This document shows, piece by piece, positions 6,433-13,754 of a stretch of 15,568 nt of DNA. The position numbers and the translations under genes are program-made. The stretch comes from Clostridium sp. CAG:1013 (GTDB taxonomy: Bacteria; Bacillota; Clostridia; Oscillospirales; Acutalibacteraceae). Under the pieces are notes generated by a model, which made no database searches, was not told the DNA's origin, and saw nothing but the letters and a program-made list of their open reading frames with translations. The DNA is taken from contig HF972680.1 in assembly GCA_000432995.1 (NCBI GenBank), positions 46,211-61,778 on the forward strand, read 5' to 3'. Positions within the stretch are counted from its first letter, which is position 1; the number at the start of each line of letters is the position of its first letter.

Positions 6433-7385
6433 AGGAAGGCTTGGTGGAAAAAAGCCTGACTCAGGGGCTTTCCGCCCCGGACATGGAGAAAATCAACCAA
6501 TATACCCGCAGGGCGTACAGCCCGGAGGAGGTGTATGCTTTTTCCCTGGTGCTGTGCGACAACGAGGTAGACCGAGACTTTGAACGGTTCTCTTTGGAGG
6601 CTTTGAAGGGTCTGAAGGAGCTGTTCCCCGGCAAGACCTGCCTGTTCGACCACGAACGGCGAAGCGCCAGCCAGACCGCTCGGATCTATGATACGGCCTT
6701 AGAGGAAGAGCCGGGAAAGACAACCCAAGCAGGGGAGGTTTACACGAAGCTCACCGCGAAAGCCTACCTGCCCCGGACGGAGAAGAACCAGGAAGTCATC
6801 GAGCTGATCGAAAGCGGCATCCTGAAGGAGGTGAGCGTGGGGTGCAGCATGAAGCACTCCGTGTGCTCCATCTGCGGGAAAGAGCACTGCGGTCACGTCA
6901 AGGGCCGGACCTATGATGGTCAGTTGTGCCATCATGTGCTGTCTGAGCCCGCAGATGCCTACGAGTGTTCCTTCGTGGCGGTGCCTGCTCAGCGGGCCGC
7001 CGGCGTGGTAAAGCGCTTTGAGGAAGACGAGCCCATGGATCTGGAAAAATGCCTGGAAGCCGCGGGCAGCCAGGGACTGCGTTTGACCAAGTCCCAGGCG
7101 AGGGAGCTTCTGGCTGTGGTGAAGGAATGGAAGGAACAGGCCCGGTGGGGACGCTCCTACCGGGAGAAGCTCACGGGGGACGTGCTACGATACAGCGCCA
7201 TCCTTCAGCCGGAGCTGCCCCGGGCTGTGATGGAAGCAGCAGTGAAAGGACTTTCTGTAGGGGAGCTGTCCCAGATGGCCCAGACCTACGAGAAAATGGC
7301 AGGCAAGAGACTTCCCCTGCGGCCCCAGCTGGCCGTGGATCATCCCCGGGAACATACCCAGGACAACGGGGAATTTCGTATTTGA
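6429..7385 (+). CDS. XkdF-like prohead protease with metal-site-like insert
   Basis: This 318-residue protein is probably the capsid maturation protease. NEVDRDFERFSLEAL (45-59) is the typical N-terminal strand region, FDHERR places a His at 75, and LKEVSVG places a Ser at 136. These are the positions expected for the His and Ser of HK97-type (S78/U35) serine proteases. DAYECSFVAVPAQRAAG (177-192) closes the domain. Between them, residues 146-169 hold Cys146, Cys149, Cys154, His156, Cys168 and His169, a possible zinc-binding insertion. Residues 200-318 are charged and helical and may act as a scaffold segment, as in XkdF. ATG 6429 overlaps the portal stop and has AAAGGAGG upstream. The next gene is the capsid, the usual order. 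Confidence 0.8.
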   Translation: MKEGLVEKSLTQGLSAPDMEKINQYTRRAYSPEEVYAFSLVLCDNEVDRDFERFSLEALKGLKELFPGKTCLFDHERRSASQTARIYDTALEEEPGKTTQAGEVYTKLTAKAYLPRTEKNQEVIELIESGILKEVSVGCSMKHSVCSICGKEHCGHVKGRTYDGQLCHHVLSEPADAYECSFVAVPAQRAAGVVKRFEEDEPMDLEKCLEAAGSQGLRLTKSQARELLAVVKEWKEQARWGRSYREKLTGDVLRYSAILQPELPRAVMEAAVKGLSVGELSQMAQTYEKMAGKRLPLRPQLAVDHPREHTQDNGEFRI

Positions 7386-7410
7386 CAAACTTTAAAGGAG
7401 GATTTTATTT

Positions 7411-8415
7411 ATGGCAAGATTTGAACAGATCACTCTGGAAAAGGGAATGTATAACGTTCCCGGCAAAACCTTTACTCAGGTGCTGGAAGAACTGGACAGC
7501 TCTGAAAATTATCGGGGCACTCCTTTGGAGGGCCTGGACGCCTTCCAGCGTCAGCTCAAGCGCTTTGACATCAAGGTGAGCGGTCCTGGTTCCGACCCTG
7601 TGGAACAGTTCTTTGCCACCACCGGCGGCGCGGCCCTGTTCCCGGAATACGTGGCCAGAGCAGTGCGCCAGGGTATGGAGCGCGCCAGCAAAGTAACCGA
7701 CCTGGTGGCCACGGTCACCAAGATCGATGGTTTGGACTACCGCACCATCGATCCCGACGGCGGCGAGTGGGATCCTACTGTTGTGGCTGAGGGCACTGCC
7801 CTGCCTCAGACTACTCTGCGTACCAGCGCTGGTCTGATCACTCTCCAGAAACGTGGTCAGGTGCTTTCCACCTCTTATGAGGCACTGCGCCTCCAGAAGC
7901 TGGACCTGTTCACCGTCACTCTGGGGCAGATCGGCGCAGGCATTGCCGCCGCTCAGATGAACGACGCAGTGGATACCCTGATCAATGGTGACGGCACCAA
8001 GGAGGGCATCTCCTTCGCTTCCAGCACTTCTCTGAGCTACGCAGACTTTTTGAAGCTGTGGGCCAGCCTGGCGCCCTACCAGCTGAACGTGATCGTTGCT
8101 GGCACAGACGGTATCCAGAAGCTGCTCCAGATCGAGGAGTTTAAGGATGCTCAGGCCGGACTGAATTTCCACGGTACCGGTAAGCTGTGCACTCCCTTGG
8201 GTGCCACTCTGGTGCACGTACCTGGTATGGAAGACGGCAAGATCATCGCGCTGGACAAGAACTGCGCGCTGGAAATGGTCCAGTCCGGTGACGTGTGCAT
8301 TGACAGCGGCAAGCTGGTGGATCGTCAGCTGGACGAGATCGCAATCAGCTCCACTGCGGGGTTTGCCCGGATCTTCTCCGGTGCTGCTCAGGGCGTGAGC
8401 TACACTGCGGGCTAA
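7411..8415 (+). CDS. HK97-fold major capsid protein
   Basis: This 334-residue major capsid protein follows the protease as in tailed phages. Residues 1-55 are polar and may be a delta or scaffold segment. VEQFFATTGGAALFPEYVARAVRQGME (64-90) matches the N-arm to long-helix transition, and residues 105-160 cover the E-loop-like strands. MNDAVDTLINGDGTKEG (183-199) and the end DRQLDEIAISSTAGFARIFSG (304-324) are typical of clostridial capsid proteins. The assignment rests on pattern and gene order. AAAGGAGG lies about ten bases before ATG 7411. Unlike its neighbours it is separated by real gaps on both sides and is followed by its own terminator, fitting a protein needed in high copy. Confidence 0.85.
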   Translation: MARFEQITLEKGMYNVPGKTFTQVLEELDSSENYRGTPLEGLDAFQRQLKRFDIKVSGPGSDPVEQFFATTGGAALFPEYVARAVRQGMERASKVTDLVATVTKIDGLDYRTIDPDGGEWDPTVVAEGTALPQTTLRTSAGLITLQKRGQVLSTSYEALRLQKLDLFTVTLGQIGAGIAAAQMNDAVDTLINGDGTKEGISFASSTSLSYADFLKLWASLAPYQLNVIVAGTDGIQKLLQIEEFKDAQAGLNFHGTGKLCTPLGATLVHVPGMEDGKIIALDKNCALEMVQSGDVCIDSGKLVDRQLDEIAISSTAGFARIFSGAAQGVSYTAG

Positions 8416-8433
8416 AAAGGACAGGCGGGAGGA

Positions 8434-8456
8434 GGGGGACGGCTGTCCCCCTTTTT
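8434..8456 (+). terminator. Terminator after the capsid gene
   Basis: A 7-bp G/C-rich stem (GGGGGAC 8434-8440 with GTCCCCC 8445-8451) with a 4-nt loop is followed by five T residues. It lies inside the cluster and probably reduces, rather than blocks, transcription of the downstream connector and tail genes. Confidence 0.7.
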
Positions 8457-8506
8457 CCTTATTTGAAATTTGATGGCGGTGTGGAACCGTCGGAAAGGAG
8501 GAAGCT

Positions 8507-8920
8507 ATGGAATTAGATCTGACGGCGGTGAAAACAGCCTTTCAGCGTTTCAGCGGGGAGACCGCCAACGAAGAGGGGACGGATCGGGAAGCCTTGTGCG
8601 GGGCGCTGTGCGCTCAGTGTGCCAGGCAGATCCAGGGACAGCTTCGGCCAAGTCTGACAGAGGAGGAGTTTGCTTTGTGGGAAAGCGCCTTGGAGGAGCT
8701 GGCTGCAGCGGAGGCTTTTTACCAGCTGCTGCTCACCGACGAAGCTGTGACACCTCAGAGTTTGACGGCGGGAGACCTGAAACTCACCGGGGGAGAGGGC
8801 AGCGGGAAAGCGGCCCGGCTGGCAGAGGAAAAACGGAGAGCGGCGTCCCCGGCCCTGATGGAAACCGCCTTCTATTTTGGGGCCATCAGGAAGGAGGTGC
8901 CCCATGACGCCAAGGAGTGA
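8507..8920 (+). CDS. Putative head-tail connector protein
   Basis: This 137-residue, mostly helical, acidic protein contains several Cys residues in ALCGALCAQCARQ (28-40). Helix-rich content, small size and position directly after the capsid fit a gp6/YqbG-type head-tail adaptor that docks on the portal ring. I do not recognise a decisive motif, so the role is inferred mainly from order. AAAGGAGG lies five bases before ATG 8507. Its end overlaps the next start by 17 bases. Confidence 0.6.
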   Translation: MELDLTAVKTAFQRFSGETANEEGTDREALCGALCAQCARQIQGQLRPSLTEEEFALWESALEELAAAEAFYQLLLTDEAVTPQSLTAGDLKLTGGEGSGKAARLAEEKRRAASPALMETAFYFGAIRKEVPHDAKE

Positions 8921-9239
8921 CATTTTGTTTCGCAGAGTAGGCACTGTGACCTTGACCCGTACCGATGGCAGTCAGGCTCAGGGGTTTGGAATGGTGATCC
9001 CTTGGGGGGAGGAGCGGTCAGACATGTGGGGCCAGCGCTCAAACCCGTTGGGAAAGTTGACGGCGCCGCTATATCGGTTTCTGGGCAGCTTTCCAGAGAT
9101 TTTGGAAGCTCGAGGTGCCAAGCTGACCCAAGGGGATCAGTCCTACCGGGTACTGCTGCCGGAGACGGTGACCCTGGCGGGAAAGCGAGTCTTTGAGAGG
9201 GCTCTTTTGGAAAGGTGGGAGAGCGATGACGGGAACTGA
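8904..9239 (+). CDS. Putative head closure (stopper) protein
   Basis: This 111-residue protein is probably beta-rich: FRRVGTVTLTRTDGSQAQGFGMVIPW, then YRVLLPETVTLAGKRVFERALL. Small size and location fit XkdH-like head-closure proteins that plug the connector below the portal. ATG 8904 is preceded by AAGGAGG and lies inside the end of the previous gene. The in-frame TTG at 8877 precedes that ribosome site and is rejected. It overlaps the next gene by 14 bases. Function rests on order. Confidence 0.55.
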   Translation: MTPRSDILFRRVGTVTLTRTDGSQAQGFGMVIPWGEERSDMWGQRSNPLGKLTAPLYRFLGSFPEILEARGAKLTQGDQSYRVLLPETVTLAGKRVFERALLERWESDDGN

Positions 9240-9900
9240 GCTTTTAGAGCAGCTTCTGGAGCTTTTGGAGGGCCAGATGGCTGGAGTGGAGTTTCGACGG
9301 GCTTGGGCACCTGGATGGGGCTCCCGGCTGCTGGAAAAGCCGGTGGTAAGTGGACAGGTAGCGTCTCACCGCCGGTCCGGCGCCACAACGGAGACTGAGA
9401 TGCGGCTTTCCGTATTCGGACCGGAGGCGTCTCAACGAGAAGAAACAGTTTCCGCTGTGGAAGAGGCGGTGAGGGTGAATTGCCCTGGTTGCGGAGAGCT
9501 TTCCCGGGAAGAAGAACAGGTGGACAGCGTAACGAAACTGCCCTTCCTTCCTCTGAAACTGGTTTTCTCCAGCGGGAGTGACGTTGGCGTCCAGGGGCTG
9601 ACGGTGATCCTGGGTGGAAAAAGTTACACTGCGGCGGGCGCTACGGTGTCCGTGTCCCTTTCCGGGGAGGAATTGGTGTCTGTGGGGGAAGAAGTCCCTT
9701 TTGGTGTGCGAAATTCCCAGACACAGTACCAGGTGGAGCTGGAAGGCATTGACACCACTGGCTTGGAAGGGTTAGCGGTATTCACCGCCCAGGTGGGAAG
9801 CAAAGTGTACACAGGATGCCGGTGGAAAAAACTGGACTTGCAAGGAGGCAAGGCCACTTTTCTTGCCGCAAACTGTGAGGAAAAGGAGGACGGTCAATGA
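9226..9900 (+). CDS. Tail terminator-like protein with a C-terminal tube-like domain
   Basis: This 224-residue protein looks composite. Residues 1-115 (TELLEQLLELLEGQMAG, then VSGQVASHRRSGATTETEMRLSVFG, ending LPFLPLKLVF) fit a tail-completion or minor tail protein of the XkdI/XkdJ position. Residues 121-215 (GVQGLTVILGGKSY, VSVSLSGEELVSVGEEVPFGV, and a strand run to CRWKKL) are beta-rich and recall tail tube proteins. The latter resemblance is weak and inferred. No separate tube gene exists in the cluster. ATG 9226 lies in the end of the previous gene with a modest AAAGGTGG site. Its stop overlaps the next ORF (ATGA). Confidence 0.5.
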   Translation: MTGTELLEQLLELLEGQMAGVEFRRAWAPGWGSRLLEKPVVSGQVASHRRSGATTETEMRLSVFGPEASQREETVSAVEEAVRVNCPGCGELSREEEQVDSVTKLPFLPLKLVFSSGSDVGVQGLTVILGGKSYTAAGATVSVSLSGEELVSVGEEVPFGVRNSQTQYQVELEGIDTTGLEGLAVFTAQVGSKVYTGCRWKKLDLQGGKATFLAANCEEKEDGQ

Positions 9901-9992
9901 ACGAAGAACAAACCGTTGAGACCCGGGACAGTGCTGAGAGGATCTCCCGGGAAGTGGAGCGGGACAGCCGGCGGTATCCGGCGTCATTTTGA
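9897..9992 (+). CDS. 31-codon ORF at the tape-measure position
   Basis: A 31-residue, highly charged peptide (MNEEQTVETRDSAERISREV, ending SRRYPASF) begins at ATG 9897, whose last bases overlap the preceding stop. AAAAGGAGG lies upstream at a good distance, so translation is plausible. It sits exactly where tail chaperone and tape-measure genes normally lie in XkdM-XkdN-XkdO order. It could be a genuine micropeptide, such as an adaptor, or the scar of a large deletion. I do not recognise a family. Confidence 0.5.
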   Translation: MNEEQTVETRDSAERISREVERDSRRYPASF

Positions 9993-10010
9993 CGGGAAGG
10001 AGGCGATCAA

Positions 10011-10526
10011 ATGCGGCTGATGGGCATGCGCTTTCGGGATTTTACCTGGCGGGACAATCCCGTATCATTGAAGGTGACCAGCTCCCGGAACGTGCTGGAA
10101 ACGAAAGTCCCCTACGGAATGGCCAAAACTGAGGAACTGGGCAGGGAGCGACGCAAAGTCACCGGGGAGGGATACTTCACTGGAGAGGATTGTATGGAGG
10201 TCTGGGACCAGCTGCAGGCGGCTTTTGCACAGCAGGGACCGGGGATCCTCCAACTGCCGGGGGTGACCCCTTTCTGGGCGCTGATGGATAGCCTGGAGCT
10301 GATCGGCGCTCAGGGAAAGGATCTGATCCGGTATGCGTTTACCTTTACGGAGTGGGATGCTCAAGGGGAATTTCTGGGAAGCGGCGTCTATGTGGCGCAA
10401 GGCGGTGAGAGTCTGTGGGACTACGCCAACCGTTGGGGCCTTTCCGTGGAGACTTTGGTGGAGGCGAATCCCCAGGTAAGGGATATCTGCGATTTGAAAG
10501 AAGGAGAGAAGGTGGTGATCCCATGA
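10011..10526 (+). CDS. LysM baseplate protein, XkdP-like
   Basis: This is a 171-residue protein. Residues 7-115 (FRDFTWRDNPVSLKV, EELGRERRKVTGEGYFTGED, and GPGILQLPG) match the N-terminal fold of Mu gp43/DNA-circulation-type baseplate components. Residues 126-171 are a LysM module (VYVAQGGESLWDYANRWGL, then VEANPQVRD, ending GEKVVIP), which binds N-acetylglucosamine-containing glycans such as peptidoglycan. In PBSX-like tails this protein (XkdP) follows the tape measure, and here that gene is absent. ATG 10011 has AAGGAGG seven bases upstream. It ends in an ATGA overlap with the hub gene. Confidence 0.78.
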   Translation: MRLMGMRFRDFTWRDNPVSLKVTSSRNVLETKVPYGMAKTEELGRERRKVTGEGYFTGEDCMEVWDQLQAAFAQQGPGILQLPGVTPFWALMDSLELIGAQGKDLIRYAFTFTEWDAQGEFLGSGVYVAQGGESLWDYANRWGLSVETLVEANPQVRDICDLKEGEKVVIP

Positions 10527-11416
10527 CATTTTGGGGCGAGTTGACAGACGGTACAGAGATGCTGCTGGGAGATCCCACAGAGGCTCAGCTCTGTTACGAC
10601 AGCGACGCTCCCGCCAACCAGCTGACTGCGGTATTCCCTGCGGAAAAGCTGTGGGAGGATCTGGCGGTGGTTCGAGTGTTCCATGAGGGGGAAGTGGTGT
10701 TTGGCGGCATTGTAGACGAGCAAAACACCCGGCTTTCCGGCGAGGGTTTTTCCGTGGAGGTGGTTTGCCGCAGCTGGGAAGCCCTGCTGTTGGACAACGA
10801 GGCTCAGCCCGCCGTGCTGAAAACACCTTCCCTGGCATCCTTATGGGAGAAATATTTTAAGTCCCTGGGTTTTTTGGACATCCTAGGGGATATGGAACCG
10901 AAAACGGCGGAGCTTACTGTGGAAAAGGGTGTGAGCTGCTGGGAGTTGCTGGAGAATTTCTGCCGGGAGTATCTGGGGACTGTGCCCTATGTGGATGGAG
11001 CATGCGTGCTTCATTGTGAGGGGATTCCCGAAAGCCGTATAACCGCTGGCAGGGTCCTTTCTGCGGAGTATGACCGCCAGCCCTGCAAACAGTTGAGCAC
11101 GGTATGGCAACAGAGCTTTCGAGGTACTTATGATACCCCTTTTCGGAACACAGCCGCCTGGGGTGTGAAACGACAGAGGTATGTGAGCATGGAGGAAAGC
11201 CGGGATCCCAGAGAGCTTTTGAAAGAAGGCGAGCAGGAAAGCCGGCTGCTTACGGTGGAATGCCTTGGAAATTGCTGGCCTGGCCGGGGGGCGTTGGTAA
11301 CGGTGGAGGCCCAGAAGCTGGGAAAATTTACGGCCTGCCCCGTAAGGTCTGCTCGCTATACCCGAAACAGTAAGGGAGAACGAACAAAGCTGGTCTTAGA
11401 AGGAGTGAGTGTCTGA
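10523..11416 (+). CDS. XkdQ-like baseplate hub protein
   Basis: This 297-residue protein resembles the XkdQ/Mu gp44 group, whose members form the trimeric hub (gp27-like) that carries the puncturing spike. Signs are the N-terminal beta-rich region (LTDGTEMLLGDPTEAQLCYDSDAP), residues near 50-80 with VRVFHEGEVVFGGIVDE, and the middle SCWELLENFCREYLGTVPYV. The C-terminal part (LTVECLGNCWPGRGALVTVE) also matches the group. ATG 10523 overlaps the LysM gene stop, and the stop TGA overlaps the next ATG. The order LysM-hub-spike-wedge-J-gp48 is that of the XkdP-XkdU and Mu baseplate sets. Confidence 0.75.
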   Translation: MTFWGELTDGTEMLLGDPTEAQLCYDSDAPANQLTAVFPAEKLWEDLAVVRVFHEGEVVFGGIVDEQNTRLSGEGFSVEVVCRSWEALLLDNEAQPAVLKTPSLASLWEKYFKSLGFLDILGDMEPKTAELTVEKGVSCWELLENFCREYLGTVPYVDGACVLHCEGIPESRITAGRVLSAEYDRQPCKQLSTVWQQSFRGTYDTPFRNTAAWGVKRQRYVSMEESRDPRELLKEGEQESRLLTVECLGNCWPGRGALVTVEAQKLGKFTACPVRSARYTRNSKGERTKLVLEGVSV

Positions 11417-11742
11417 TGTGGCTGACAAAATTGGGGATCCGGTCCGGCGGAACAAAACTGCGCCGTGGAGAGGTTTCCGGCACAGGGGAAGAGCTGCGGG
11501 TTCAAGGGGAGAGTGAGTACCACTATCCGGAAATGATCTTTCCCTATGGGTACGCCAGCGCAGCGGAGAATGGCAAACGAGCCGTGATGCTGGACGGTGT
11601 CTGCGCGGGGATCGCTGCGGTCCCGGACGAACAGCTGGCCGAAGGCGAGGTCAGACTCTATTCCGCCGGAGGGGCGGAGATCCTGCTGAAAAACAACGGG
11701 GAAGTGATCATAAATGGTCAGAGCTTCCCGGCAAAAGCCTGA
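11416..11742 (+). CDS. Short gp45-like spike/baseplate protein
   Basis: This 108-residue protein matches the C-terminal part of Mu gp45-like baseplate or spike proteins: FPYGYASAAENGKRAVML (42-59), then AEGEVRLYSAGGAEILLKNN (75-94), GEVIING (95-101). Mu gp45 is roughly twice as long, so the N-terminal OB-fold region seems reduced to about 35 residues. This could be a minimal puncturing tip or an anchor for another spike. AAGGAG lies upstream of ATG 11416, which shares one base with the hub stop. Confidence 0.65.
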   Translation: MWLTKLGIRSGGTKLRRGEVSGTGEELRVQGESEYHYPEMIFPYGYASAAENGKRAVMLDGVCAGIAAVPDEQLAEGEVRLYSAGGAEILLKNNGEVIINGQSFPAKA

Positions 11743-11757
11743 GAAGGAGGGATCAGG

Positions 11758-12117
11758 ATGGACCTGAAATGGGAACCAGGAGGAGTGGCGCTGGGGCCCG
11801 GAGGTATCCCGGAACGGGTGGATGGTCTGGCGGAGATGCTGCAAAATGTGGCGTTGAAGCTCAATCTGCACCGGGGTGGGCTGCCCTATGACCCGGAATT
11901 GGGAAGCGGGCTTTTTCAGCTGGATCCCCAGGAGGAGAACAGTGTCCAGCGGGCCTGGGCTCTGGCCAATGAGACCTTGATGGATACCCCCGGCGTACGG
12001 GTGGTCCAGGCAAGCTACGATACAGAAGAAAAAATGTGGATTTTCGCGGTGGAAACACCCCTGGGCAGGGGTCAGGTGGCAGCCCGCGGGAAGGAGGAGA
12101 CAGATGGATCGTTTTGA
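11758..12117 (+). CDS. gp25/Mu gp46-like baseplate wedge protein
   Basis: This 119-residue protein has the pattern of gpW/gp25-like baseplate wedge subunits. VDGLAEMLQNVALKLNLHRG (21-40) is followed by the hallmark GLPYDPELGSGLFQL (41-55). A helix and then VRVVQASYDTE (80-90) follow. In contractile tails this subunit initiates sheath polymerisation, yet no sheath gene is in this window. AAGGAGG precedes ATG 11758, 15 bases after the previous gene. Its end overlaps the baseplate J start by 14 bases. Confidence 0.75.
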   Translation: MDLKWEPGGVALGPGGIPERVDGLAEMLQNVALKLNLHRGGLPYDPELGSGLFQLDPQEENSVQRAWALANETLMDTPGVRVVQASYDTEEKMWIFAVETPLGRGQVAARGKEETDGSF

Positions 12118-13165
12118 GGAGATCCTCCAGCGAATGGAGGAAGCGTATGAACAGGAAAGCGGGTGCAGTGTGGAGGCTGTCTCGGAAGTAGGGCTGCGGA
12201 TACGAGTGCTGGCCGGGGAGCTCCATCGACTGGACGCTTCACTGGACTGGTTGGAAAGACAAGCCTTCCCCCAAACAGCGGAAGGAGAGCAACTGGATCT
12301 TCACGGTGCCCAGAGGGGCGTGACCCGGCGTGCTGCGGTAAAGGCGACCGGTGTGGTGTCCTTTTCCAGATATTTGCCCTTGTCGTTTGACTTGGTAGTG
12401 CCAAAAGGAACCATCTGCGCTACCTCTGGGGAACCGGTGGTGGAATATGAGACCACCCAGGAGGCAGTGCTGAAGGCAGGAAAATTGACCATAGATATCC
12501 CTGTGGAGGCTGTGGTAGCCGGTGCGTCCGGCAACGCCGCCGCAGGTTATGTGACCACGCTGGTCAATGCCCCCACGGGAATCAATTACGCGGCTAACAA
12601 GGAGGCGATTACTGGCGGAAAGGATCCGGAGGAGGATGAGGAGTTCCGCCAGCGGGTGCTCGACGCTTATAGTCTCAGCTCCAGCGGCGCCAACGCCGAT
12701 TATTACCGGCAGGTGGCCGAGAGTCAGGAAGGGATCACCCAAGTTCAGGTGGTGCCTCGTGTCAATGGGGCAGGCTCGGTGTTGCTGTACTTGTGGGGCG
12801 ACGGAGCGGCGCCTTCCCAAGAAGTTATGGATGCCGTAAAAGCAGAACTTGACCGACAGCGAGAGATCGGTGTGACTGTGACTGTAATGGCCGCACAAAA
12901 AACTGCTATCAGTGTCCCTGTCAAGATCAAAGTGGCGGATGAGGTGGACCTGGAGTGGGCCAAGGAAGAAACGAAAAAGGCGGTGGAGGCCTATTTCGAA
13001 AGCCTGGGTATCGGAGACGGGTACTATCTGGGAGAAATCAGCAAAGCTATTTTGAACGCTGTCCCGGTTCTGGAAGTGGACTTTCCCAGTAACTTTGTCA
13101 GCATTGACGGTGTGCTGGGGTATTTGATCCGGCCAGGCCAGGTCACAGTGGAGGAGATAGCATGA
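12104..13165 (+). CDS. Baseplate J-like protein (XkdT/Mu gp47 family)
   Basis: This 353-residue protein belongs to the Baseplate_J family, the wedge protein that links hub to periphery. Diagnostic parts are residues 20-75 (VEAVSEVGLRIRVLAGELHR), then YLPLSFDLVVPKGTICATSGE (110-130), and the middle block ITGGKDPEEDEEFRQRVLDAY (169-189), where the family motif GG.D.E.DE.FR.R is clear. Strands follow in the C-terminal half (VPVLEVDFPS). AAGGAGGAG is upstream of ATG 12104. It overlaps the wedge gene before it and ends in an ATGA overlap with the next gene. It is the best-conserved gene of the cluster by eye. Confidence 0.88.
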   Translation: MDRFEEILQRMEEAYEQESGCSVEAVSEVGLRIRVLAGELHRLDASLDWLERQAFPQTAEGEQLDLHGAQRGVTRRAAVKATGVVSFSRYLPLSFDLVVPKGTICATSGEPVVEYETTQEAVLKAGKLTIDIPVEAVVAGASGNAAAGYVTTLVNAPTGINYAANKEAITGGKDPEEDEEFRQRVLDAYSLSSSGANADYYRQVAESQEGITQVQVVPRVNGAGSVLLYLWGDGAAPSQEVMDAVKAELDRQREIGVTVTVMAAQKTAISVPVKIKVADEVDLEWAKEETKKAVEAYFESLGIGDGYYLGEISKAILNAVPVLEVDFPSNFVSIDGVLGYLIRPGQVTVEEIA

Positions 13166-13743
13166 GAGCGCTGGAACACATGAAGCGGGTGCTGGAAAAT
13201 ATGGGCCTTTACGAGCTGACGGGAGATTCCGCTGTGGAATGGGAACTGGCTGCGTATGACGCGGGATTCTCTCTGTTAGAGGAGAGGTTCGACAGGCTCC
13301 TAGGGGATCTGTTTGTGGATACAGCCAGCCGTGAGAGGATCGCCCAATGGGAAGTGCTTTTCCGTGACCAGCCTGCCCAGACAAACTTGGAGGATTGTCG
13401 AGAGTCAGTGCGACAGCGCCTTTCTGTCCATCCTGGCTGTTTTACACCCCAGGCGGTAAAGGCGGTGCTCCCTGCCGCAGGGGTGCGGGGACTGCTGTTA
13501 GAGGAAGAAAAGAAGCTGGTGGTTCTGTTGGGGAGGTTGATGGGAATCAACCAAAACGAAGCAAACCTGGAACTGGATCGGCTTTTGCCTTCTCACATTC
13601 CCTGGTCTTGGGATGATTCCATCACTTGGGTGGCGCTGAACGCCTATCCGGCGACTTTCCAGGATTGGGACGGTCTGGGGCGCACATGGCAGGAGTTGGA
13701 CCAGATCGCTCGGGAGGACTTGGAAGCGAGTTTTAAGAATTAG
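13162..13743 (+). CDS. YmfQ/Mu gp48-like baseplate protein (XkdU-like)
   Basis: This is a 193-residue protein of the DUF2313 type. RALEHMKRVLENMGLYELTG (2-21), RFDRLLGDLFVDTASRERIAQWE (42-64) and LDRLLPSHIPWSW (137-149) match the pattern of gp48/YmfQ, which follows baseplate J in Mu and PBSX. It is taken to attach the tail fibre to the baseplate. ATG 13162 lies in the previous stop (ATGA) with GGAGGAG upstream. The gene ends 11 bases before the fibre gene. Confidence 0.78.
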   Translation: MRALEHMKRVLENMGLYELTGDSAVEWELAAYDAGFSLLEERFDRLLGDLFVDTASRERIAQWEVLFRDQPAQTNLEDCRESVRQRLSVHPGCFTPQAVKAVLPAAGVRGLLLEEEKKLVVLLGRLMGINQNEANLELDRLLPSHIPWSWDDSITWVALNAYPATFQDWDGLGRTWQELDQIAREDLEASFKN

Positions 13744-13754
13744 GAGGAATCAAT

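Noticed and set aside
12239..13384. Long open frame antisense to baseplate J and gp48
   Set aside because: The + strand genes are clear family members; the antisense product is rich in His, Arg and Ser and unlike any protein I know.
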